This document shows, one piece after another, positions 1 through 32,301 of a DNA stretch of 60,000 nt. The notes under the pieces are model-generated. The model saw only the letters and a program-made list of their open reading frames with translations. It did no database searches and was not told the DNA's origin. Origin of the DNA: Antedon mediterranea (lineage: Eukaryota > Echinodermata > Crinoidea > Comatulida > Antedonidae); NCBI RefSeq assembly GCF_964355755.1, contig NC_092677.1:17332101-17392100 (forward strand). The letters run 5' to 3'. A program made the translations under genes and the position numbers. The stretch's first letter is position 1; every line of letters starts with the position of its first letter.

Positions 1-762
1 TTTAAGACTGAAAGTTTTGAATTGGATTGTTCTAAAATCTGAATAATCGCAAACTATTAAAGAAAACAGTACTTATGAGAACACGATGTGCGATAAACTC
101 TTCACAGGTTTGGTAGAATTTGTTTGCGAAAATATAGATTTCCTTCTCTATGCGCATTTGCAGTGTTGGGCTCTTAAATGTTTGTAAATAATAATTTAAC
201 ACAGTTGAACTGTATATTAAATGTTTCCTAATTATTAAAGATGAGTTGAGGCGCATCACATTTCAAATAAAATCGAAAGCTAATAATTATGATTGTAAGT
301 ACACTGTATGTTTTTTTTCCATTTAGTTTTTAAAATGTGTGATTATTTATTGTGATACTATATTCATGCTGAAACAATTAGATCTGATATTAGGAAGAGT
401 ACTCCTACATCGGTAAATTATTCCATTGATTTAGGTTTTTTGTTCATTGTGAAACCCCCAAATTGTTTCGGTTGTGTACAAACATAAATTGTTTTTATTT
501 ATTTATTTCAACAATATTTTACGAGGGTGGTTCATCCAGCCGAAGCTATTCATCACCCACTATTCAATTCACCACAGTCATGCAGTTTATTACTGCTTTA
601 CATTTTCTCTCAAGTTGTCACCTTATTAGCCCTGACGAAGAAATAGTTTTCCGAAAGCTTGTTACTTTCTTTCTGGTTTTACTTAGCTTTTTTATAGGTC
701 TACTCTAGGCCTATAATATAAAATACTAAAATATTGGTTTTCAAAGCTAGTTTCATTGTATC

Positions 763-937
763 AGTTAACCATCCAATAGGGGGCGGAGACATTTTAAAAG
801 ACCGCGCATGCGCTATGTATGACAGGCACACCGTCGCCATCTTTGGAAGTTTCTCGGACAGCTGGAATTGAAGGTGGAAAGTACTCCGTTTTTCAACTTC
901 CAGCGTAATTTAAACAGTCCGAAACAACTTTCTTTGG
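763..937 (+). promoter_or_regulatory. TENT4 core promoter and 5' UTR (CCAAT, GC box, NRF1-like, YY1-like)
   Basis: Upstream of the ATG are, in order, CCAAT (773-777), a GC-box GGGGGCGGAG (779-788), the NRF1-type palindrome GCGCATGCGC (804-813) and the YY1-type CGCCATCTT (835-843). There is no TATA box at a suitable spacing. This matches a broad housekeeping promoter, with transcription probably starting near the YY1-like site. The motifs are seen directly; their function is inferred. Confidence 0.6.
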
Positions 938-23487
<22,550 letters not shown>

Positions 23488-24007
23488 TCCAACGCACAAT
23501 GTATGATGAAGGAAAGTTTAGAAACGTGGAAAGTGATGCAAGATTGCGTGAACAGATACCTGTTCGGAGTTTTTAGATCCATCCACAAACATGGTAAAAC
23601 CTACACCAAGACAATCACCCCGTTGTATATACATTCTAGTTTTAACAAGGTGTGCAATATGCAGGCGAGTGCTATGCAAACACGAGAAATGACGAGAAAG
23701 GTTAATCCAGTAGTTGAAAGAAGATGTTTCCATTGTGAAGGAAAACCAAAAAAAAATGTGCATTTATATCCTATATATGCCCCTATAATATCTTCATTTC
23801 TTGATTTTATTTTTATATTTTATTATTTACACTCACCATGAGTGAATAATATTATGAGATGTGTTTTGTACGTAGTTTTAACCAAGCTTTTTGTGATGCT
23901 TTATTAGTTTTAAAAATGTATTCTTGGGTTGGGAGGAGGAGAGAGCTACCATGTAACAAATGTATGGTACCGCTGTACTAACTTGACTTTACAATTAAAC
24001 ATAACAA

Positions 24008-24130
24008 TGGTAGCCCAGTGGTCTAATGGTAGGGCACCTGTATATAGGCAAGACAGTTGGGCTCAGTTGGGGCGACACATGATCATGTTTTAAATTAAAC
24101 ATTAGAATTTATATAGCGCCTTTCCAAAGT
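24008..24130. mobile_element. Degenerate tRNA-derived SINE remnant
   Basis: TAGCCCAGTGG fits the Pol III A-box pattern. The B-box expected about 45 bp on is badly decayed. TTTATATAGCGCCTTTCC ends the segment, matching the tail seen near 32895. Orientation of the two parts is mixed, so this may be two fragments. Confidence 0.4.
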
Positions 24131-24519
24131 CCTAATTTTGTATTAAACTATTAAGATTTCCCTCATCAACTCTCAGATAAAATGTTTGTGTTTTACATCC
24201 AATTGTTTGTACTGTTCATATTAATTAATATATAAATTAAAACAAAGTAAAAAAAAAACTTAATACATTTTAATAGTACTAGTAGCTTGTTTAAGTATAC
24301 ATTAATTTTGGTGATCATTTTAATGTATTTTAAAGTATGGCAACACTTTTCGTGGTGTATATTCTATATGTCAATTTGTATGTATTGTTACTGCTTGCAT
24401 TTTACAAAGAATTTCTCCATGATGACAAACTGCTGTGTAGTATTCTTAAAATAAGATGTTGTCTTCCATAAGTATTAATAATAGTAGAAAATGATCCACA
24501 GCAAAACAACAAAACATTA

Positions 24520-25790
24520 GTGATCAATGGTTCTGCATCAGTAGTCAATGGTTAAAATAGTTCTGAATCAGTAATCAATGGCAGCAATGGGTCTGCATCA
24601 GTAATCAATGGTTCTGCATCAGTGATGAATAGTTCTGCCTCAGTGATCAATAGTTCTGCCTCAGTAAATAGAAGTGGTTCGGCATCAGTAATCAATGGCA
24701 GCAATGGTTCTGCATCAGTAATCAATGGCAGCAATGGTTCTGCATCAGTAATCAATGGTTCTGCATCAGTGATGAATAGTTCTGCCTCAGTGATCAATAG
24801 TTCTGCCTCAGTAAATAGAAGTGGTTCGGCATCAGTAATCAATGGCAGCAATGGTTCTGCATCAGTAATCAATGGCAGCAATGGTTCTGCATCAGTAAAC
24901 AATGACAGCAATGATTCTGCATCAGTAAACAATGTCAGCAATGTTTCTGCATCAGCAAACAATGATCATAATGGTTCTGCATCAGTAAATAAGGACAGCA
25001 ATGGTTCTGCATTAGTAATCAATAGCAGCAATGTTTCTACATCAGCAAAAAATGACATCAATGGTTCTGCATCAGTAATCAATAGCAGCAATGGATCTGC
25101 ATCAGTAAGCAATAGCAGCAATGGTTCTACATCAGTAATCAATGGCAGCAATGGTTCTGCATCAGTAGACAATGGTAGCAATAGTTCTGTATCAGTAATC
25201 AATAGCAGCAATGGTTCTGCATCAGTAATCAATGGCAGCAATGGTTCTGCATCAGTAATCAATAGCAGCAATGGTTCTGTATCAGTAAACAATGGTAGCA
25301 ATGGTTCTGCATTAGTAAACAATTGCAGCAATGGTTCTGCATCAGTAATCAATAGTAGAAATAGTTCTGCATCAGTAAACAATGGTAGCAATGGTTCTGC
25401 ATTAGTAAATAATGGTAGCAATGGTTCTGCATCATTAAACAATGGTTCTGCATCAGTAATCAGTGGTTGCAATGGTTCTTTATTCTGCATCAGTAAACAA
25501 TGACAGCAATGGTTCTGCATCAGTAAACTATGACAGCAATGGTTTTGCATCAGTAAACAATGACAGCAATGGTTCTGCATCAGTAAACTATGACAGCAAT
25601 GGTTTTGCATCAGTGATCAATAGTTTTGCCTCAGTAAATAGCAGTGATTCTGCATCAGTAATCAATGACAGCAATGGTTCTGCCTCAGTAAATAGCAATG
25701 GTTCTGCATCAGTAATCTATGGTAGTAATGGTTCTGCATCAATAAACAATGGCAGCAATAGTTCTGCATCAGTAATAATGGTGGCAATGG
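24520..25790. repeat. 30-bp minisatellite, open in frame on both strands
   Basis: About 40 variant units of GCATCAGTAATCAATGGCAG plus CAATGGTTCT, with shorter 15-, 18- and 27-bp units. Unit lengths are multiples of three, so + strand frames read SASVINGSNG repeats (24622-25503 and 25463-25804) and - strand frames read DAEPLLPLIT repeats (24552-24962, 24966-25610). No splice context, domain or signal peptide supports either as a gene. The upstream part of the array contains an in-frame TAA at about 24554. Confidence 0.9.
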
Positions 25791-27018
25791 CTTTGCATAT
25801 GTGAACAAGATATTCTCTTAATTACCTCCCACCTCATTTCTTTTAATCCGTTTTATTATTATATCATTATTTTTGTTTTTAATCACAAAGTGTATCTTTC
25901 ATATCAGAGAAGCAGCTTTTATTAGATCTATTTTTTATGGAGGATGGATATTTTTGCAAAGATGATAGAAGTATTTATTGAAAGTATTAATGTTTATGCG
26001 TGTGCTGTGGGTGCTTTGAGAAGGATATGTAGCAAGAGTGCGTTTTAGAAATTCTATTTTTTCAATTGTATTGGTGAATTCGTTGCTGAAAGTTAGACAA
26101 GGGTAGACTGATTGTCATCCCATTTTTGTAAAAATGTTTTCTTTCTGTATCAGTTATGATCTCTCTGGGTTGATACTAATACAGGCAGGCATCAAACTAT
26201 ATAGTATAGATAGTGTACTATCGAAGAGTTTTATAGTAATGTGACAAAAGAATAATTACCACCGCTAAAAACTTAAATACACCAGTGTTGAAAGCTTAGA
26301 TGGTTTTATGGCATGGAATCTAGACTCCCATTCCTAAGGATAGCTTATATTTTACAATGATCAGTCGATTCTTGTACGGTATCTTGTATAGCGACAATCA
26401 ACAGCTGCCAGTGTCATGACAGCAACAGGCCCAACTAATAGCACCTTAGGAAATTTGTCTTGTTTCTGCTGCCAAAAAATAGAGGTAGTTTATTCACACA
26501 CCTATGTATGGCAGATACAGTTCCTTGTCTTTTATTTCAGTAAATAATCTATGTTGAATCCGCATAATTACTGGTAATAACAACCAATGTTATTACTTAC
26601 TATATTAGGATACGCTATTATGTGATGGTTATTATATTTGAGTGGTAAAGGGTCTGACAGATTCATAATACTATAGAGTCTACAGTATTGTATTGATAAG
26701 ACAATCTGAAAGATTCCTTCATTGGTTCTTTACCAAGACTATTCAGAGCACAGAAATGTGGTGTAGTAGATCAATTTAGATCTGGTTTTTTTTCTCCTAT
26801 TTTTTTAATTTGTTTTTTGTGAATTTTATTCTAGTATCTCATTTGTTGATGTTCTGGTGTTATTTCCACTGTGACATACACAGTATTATTCTAATGTTAA
26901 AAAATGTTTGAGATTTCAAAAATTTCAGTTGGATTTTACATCTTGAATGGCCTTTGTTATTAAGATTTTTTTTTTCATGTAAAAACTCTTTCAAAAGAAT
27001 TTCATCACAAGACTATAT

Positions 27019-27375
27019 GAGCACTCTCATTGTGAGATTCTGTATGAGCACTACAAAACTCATTGCGACACTTTGTATGAGCACTACTCAGTGTGAGATT
27101 CTGTAAGAGCACTACTCATTGTGATACTCTGTGTGAGCACTACTCAGTGTGAGATTCTGTAAGAGCACTACTCAGTGTGATACTCTGTATGAGCACTACT
27201 CAGTGTGAGATTCTGTAAGAGCACTACTCATTGTGATACTCTGTATGAGCACTACTCAGTGTGAGATTCTGTAAGAGCACTACTCATTGTGATACTCTGT
27301 ATGAGCACTACTCAGTGTGAGATTCTGTAAGAGCACTACTCATTGTGATACTCTGTATGAGCACTACTCATTGTG
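27019..27375. repeat. 28-bp minisatellite arranged as 56-bp dimers
   Basis: About 13 units beginning GAGCACTACTCA. From 27085 on, units ending GAGATTCTGTAA alternate with units ending GATACTCTGTAT, giving a 56-bp higher-order repeat. The first two units are more diverged. Confidence 0.9.
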
Positions 27376-27718
27376 TCAGTGTCAAACTTGTCATGCCTAA
27401 GTTTCCCACAATTTTAGGCCAAATTATAAACCTGGTCATGGCACCTTGTACACAGTTATTATTTGTCATAATTTGTTATTGTCGATTGTAATCTTGTTCT
27501 AGAAAGAATTTCTTTTCCGTTTTAATTTTTCAATAACCTATTGAATTCTTTTAAAATAATAATGATAATAATAATTTTTTTCTAACAACTTTTAATGGAA
27601 GTATCTAAGTTGCAAAAAACAAAAACAAATGTACTTAATTCATTTCATTATTATATATGTCGGGAAAATTTCATTTCTAAATTTTGTTTACCAATATTGC
27701 TAATCAAACTGATTTTTT

Positions 27719-27754
27719 TTTTTGCTACACAATTTTAAAAATGTGTAGCAAAAA
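27719..27754. other. 13-bp perfect stem, 10-nt loop hairpin
   Basis: TTTTTGCTACACA (27719-27731) pairs exactly with TGTGTAGCAAAAA (27742-27754). A decayed third copy, TTTTTGCTATGCTACA, follows at about 27771. It could be a MITE remnant or a structured UTR element. Confidence 0.6.
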
Positions 27755-29650
27755 GATTGTTTTGTATAGCTTTTTGCTATGCTACACTGGCGAAATTATT
27801 CCCTGTATGTATATTGTTTTGAGTTTGTAATCTTCAAAAATAGTATTATTATTATTATAATACATAGAACATAATCTTTAATTATTTTTTTTGGTAATTA
27901 CAGTTCCTCTCTAAAATTATGAGAGTGAGGGTAAATGTAAATAAGGTTGTTTTATCTGTCCTGTCCATTTATTTAAAATACTGCAGTATTTTACAGAGAG
28001 TCTTTGATTGGAGGGAGCACCTAATGGTAACAGACAGGCAGTCATCCGGGGCCGCGATACAGTGCTCTTTCATTGGAGGGAGCCCTATAGTTTAAATAAC
28101 AAAAAAAAGAATCCAAATAATTTTTGCGCAAATATGCATTTTTAGTAATTTACTGTAATAACTTAATTACCGTATTTGGATAATGACTAGTTAGTATAAT
28201 TACCATAGTTTAAATATAATACTGAAATTACATTAAAATGAAATAAAAATGTTATTCAAATTAATGTAGTGGCAAAAAATGTATCAGAAGAATGAGCAAT
28301 CTGTGAAAAAAACAGTCAAATTTTCTGTCAGACAATGGGTTTTTGGTTAAATTTAACTGTTCATATTGGGTTTTTAGTCCAGCTACAGCTCACTATGTTG
28401 GTTGGTCAGTAAACACTAACTCAAATTTGAGCATGCATTATTACCAGCATGGTCTCTGACAAAAAAAAACCCAAAATGTGCGAAGCAAGTATGAAAAATA
28501 ATGGATTGGTCATTCTTCTAGTATAAATTCTTTGTTACTTTACCAAAGATATTACAGACTGCATACAAAATTTCCATTGTTACTTGGGGGAGTGCAAGGT
28601 TTTATGATTCTTGTTTCTAGGTATTTGATTAGAGCCTTGTATAATACTTATTACCTACATTTAGTAGTATACAAATAATGAATGTTTATGAGTTGGATGG
28701 TTAGAACAGTGTTAAATAGAGAAGTGATTCTTTCATTGAATGAAATATTCTCTCCATTTGACATACTGTATAAAACACACACACCTACTGTTCTGAAATA
28801 ACGTTTTATTTATTGTAAATTATTGACAAATGCCATTAAGAAAGCGATCAGATTTCTGTGAACATTTTGATCATTGGTGCGCGCCGTCTATTACTGTTTT
28901 ACTTCGTGCTGAAGTTGGAGCACAGCATTTTTAATGGCCTAGCATTCGTCAATGATTTATGATTGAATAAAAGTCACAATCAAGTTAATTATACACCTCT
29001 TTGGTTGTACTATAGTGTCTTTACTGGCGTGGGTATTAAGTCCTTGTCTACAACCGATTCTAGTACCTAGATATTCCACTATCAAAATTCCATGATGCAG
29101 CCTAAAATGGAATTATTTAAGGTTATTGTAAATACAGCATCATGTGACATTATTCCTATGATACAGGCAACACATGTGATATGTGTATGGCACTGTATTT
29201 GTTTATGATAATGGACAAATTGCAGATGCAGTACTCATACATATCTCAGAAGTGGGTTTGTACTAGAGTTAGTACGATACTTAATAGATAGAATATAACA
29301 TGCAAGTAAAGCTGTTCCAATTTATGTATGTACAGTTAGTATTTTTTTCTGTGTATTTTTGTTGTTTTTGATGTTTTATGTAGACCTAATATCAAAAAGT
29401 TATATAAACATGTAAATTATGTACAAAGATTGGGCGAGACCCAACAGATGATTTGATATCTTGTAATTTAGAAGAATCTGAACTGATGTGGAAATCTTTA
29501 TCAAGTTTTCGTGGTATGTTCTAGGTACATTGTCTAGAAAAGAAGGCAAAACAAATATTTTAATATGTATTAATATATCACATTGGTTGTCCTTTATGCT
29601 AATTAGAATTATGCTAAGCTCCAATCATTTATTGTCATTACTACCATATT

Positions 29651-29957
29651 TATTTGAATAAACGCTCCGGGGCATTTACTGTTCGGGAGGAGTTTATTGT
29701 TTTGGGTGTATAATGGGAACCTGTATAATCTACTAAATTCTCCTTACACATGAACAAATACAACACAATTAATATCAAGAAGTGATAAAAGACGGTATAA
29801 ATGCTTGATCAATGTAGATCATGGAAGTCGATGAATTCCACTACAAATAGAAATGTGTTTTGATACAATATCGTGTGTATGTTCATGTGGCAAATAGGGG
29901 TGAACAGGGGCGTTTATTTGAGGGGAGTTTATTCAAAGCGGGGCTTTTATTCAAATA
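29651..29957. mobile_element. Small MITE with TATTTGAATAAA ends
   Basis: TATTTGAATAAACGC at the left end and its near complement GCTTTTATTCAAATA at the right end. Inner copies of GTTTATT and GGGGCG occur in both arms. TA neighbours fit a Tc1/mariner-type duplication, which is weak evidence. No coding capacity. Confidence 0.55.
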
Positions 29958-31183
29958 TTTCAATTACAATATTTCCATGTTGAAAAGATAATGTTTTTCC
30001 TTACTCATCCTTGACTTTTATGGCTTCATTTGTTTTTTTTTTAATGATTTCTTTGCTTTAGTATCTGTTAACAAGAAGCTTGTGTCAATTGCAATTTATA
30101 ATATATGCCCAGCATTATCAAGAATATTGACATGTAAAGTAAAGACACTTTTCTTGAGTTATCACTAGTAGCAATCCTAAAGACTTCAAGCGATTATTAT
30201 TGTAGTTTTCTTGTTATTCTAGGTTCTAGATGGCGATTCAGCTTAATATTAAAATTTAGGCACATATGGCATGCCATACCTGTACTTGAACTAGAATCCC
30301 CAATCTTGTTATATCGATCTAAAATCAAAACATTCATAAAGGAATACTAAAAACGAAAAGAGTAAAACAAAACAATAGGCATATTTGACTGTTCATTCGA
30401 AAAATACCTCACAGTGAGTGAGCTACTCCCACTGCTTGCATATTAAAAGCAAGGAGTTTTTTCCGCTCATGAAAATATTCTATACTTGAGAACATGCATA
30501 CACGTATATAAGTACAGTTGATGTTGATATAAAATATGTTTTTGTTGTATGTATGTTTATACTAGGCTATATTTTATTGGGATGTGCCTGGTGCATTAAT
30601 ACAAGCGGGAGAATTTAACAGTGTATTCTTTAATAGTTTAAATGAGGGTGTTTATTAAGTATTACCATTTTATTTTGTTGATATAAGGAGTTTATTGACC
30701 ATATGTAAAGCACACAAATATATATGTTGAAAATGAAAATCTACAGAAAAAAAATGTAAAAAAAATTTAAAAAACCAAAAAAAAAAGTGAAAAAATATAA
30801 AAAAAATGTTGGACATGTAGCAGGTTATTTTAAAAAAGCAAAGTATTTTAATCATGATAAAAACTTTGCCCCAAAATGAAAATACTCTGAACTTTTCCAT
30901 TGAAACTTTGATAAATATATTAGAACATAGTTTAGTGTATTGACATGGGTATAAGCATATTGTTACCATGCGTTTTTCCAAGTAGGTTTGACCCATACAT
31001 ACTGTTCCTTGTGACCTAATACACATTATGGGAAATTCACCGCAATAAAATGTTAATTTTGTGTTTGAGTGGGTTAAATTTATTCCCAAGTCTCTAAGAT
31101 AACAACAGTATAGCGGGAACACTCCTATTCAGGTACAATTTCCCATGAAACTAATTATGGAAATATATGTTTTTTAACATAAT

Positions 31184-31273
31184 GGACACTTTTACTATGA
31201 AACAAACAAGAGGGCCTATTCAAGGGACACTTTTACTATGAAACAAACAAGAGGGCCTATTCAAGGGACACTT
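31184..31273. repeat. 41-bp direct duplication
   Basis: Two exact 41-bp units starting GGACACTTTTACTATGAAAC, plus 8 bp of a third. Confidence 0.85.
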
Positions 31274-31825
31274 AGTTGGGTCTATTCTATGAGCATGCAA
31301 TGAAGTCACCTTATATTCTGACTACAAAATCAAGGCAATATACATCATTGACTAGAACTGATTTGTCATTTTAATGTTAAGTCTTATGTGCAAATATTCT
31401 GACATATATTGTATATGTATATCAAAGTTTTAATAAAGTTCTTGTTTTTTCAACATTGTTTTTTTTCTTTTATTGAAATATCATCATTGTATAAAGGCTG
31501 CGACACACTAAGATGATCGACAATGGATAAACATACATTTTATTTGCATAAAACAAAAGCAATTCACAAAAGTAATCATACTAGAACTAATAGGATAACC
31601 ATTTTGTGCTGCCTTTGATAAATATATATTTTTGATTTTGATCAATAAGAACAATAAAATTGTTATATCATCACGATATTACAGTATTTCTCTTATTTAT
31701 CATGACGTCATTTGATTGGACGTGTGAAAATATTATTTTCTACAAAGGCAGCATAGATTGTTATCCTATAATTCTATAGTGAAAACTTTTTAGATGTATT
31801 TTGTTTTATGTAGGAAGAATACGTA

Positions 31826-31831
31826 TTTATT
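31826..31831 (-). terminator. Candidate MCAT poly(A) signal
   Basis: AATAAA on the - strand, 75 bp after the stop codon. It is the nearest canonical signal; usage is inferred. Confidence 0.45.
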
Positions 31832-31905
31832 GTCGATCTTTATAGTCCTAGTAAATGGGTCTTAATGCTAACTATATTTTCTTTCCAGGTTTTATCATTG
31901 TCCAG

Positions 31906-32301
31906 TTACACATCAAAAGTTTGATATGTTTGGGCAGCTTTCACGTTATTACGTTTCAGAATGGTTCCAAGTTGATTTCCCGGTCCAACTTCCACTGTAA
32001 CTGGAAAGTTATCCTTCGGTTTGCGTTGGTATATTTCGTGCATTGACTGTTCCCATTTGACCGGCATTATCACCTGCCGTTTCAGCTGTTTACGAATGTG
32101 CTTGGCATGTTGGTACTGTTTACCATCAACGTTTGAATGCACGGATATTACCGGTATTTCAAAGTTTATTTCGGACAATGCTGCGGCTAGTTCCTCTTGC
32201 GCTGGTTTCATCAGGTCTGTATGGAAAGCTCCGCTTACTGGGATTCTTTTGGCACTCCGGAGTGAGAATTTCTTAGAATTTGTCTGTAGAAAGTCCAAGG
32301 C
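31906..32301 (-). CDS. MCAT: MCAT coding exon 4 and stop
   Basis: Residues 330-460. Acceptor TTTGTAG precedes ALDFLQTNSKKF. It contains IPVSGAFHTDLMKP with catalytic H356, VKWEQSMHEIYQRK and VEVGPGNQLGTILK, all close to vertebrate MCAT. Confidence 0.95.
   Translation of the reverse strand, partial: ALDFLQTNSKKFSLRSAKRIPVSGAFHTDLMKPAQEELAAALSEINFEIPVISVHSNVDGKQYQHAKHIRKQLKRQVIMPVKWEQSMHEIYQRKPKDNFPVTVEVGPGNQLGTILKRNNVKAAQTYQTFDV

Larger units (their letters stand above)
23488..31460 (+). other. Downstream region / possible long TENT4 3' UTR
   Basis: No further coding exon is found. Candidate + strand poly(A) signals are ATTAAA at 23994-23999 and AATAAA at 31432-31437, the latter followed by a T-rich stretch. 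The true end is undecided. The region holds a SINE-like piece, a 30-bp array, a 28-bp array, a 13-bp hairpin and a small MITE. The remainder is AT-rich and unremarkable. Confidence 0.45.

Noticed and set aside
1-760. Another gene upstream of TENT4
   Set aside because: Only short frames of low-complexity composition; no motif, splice pair or repeat could be supported.
24622-25503. 293-aa repeat protein
   Set aside because: The frame exists because repeat units are multiples of three; antisense frames are just as open, and no splice or domain evidence supports it.
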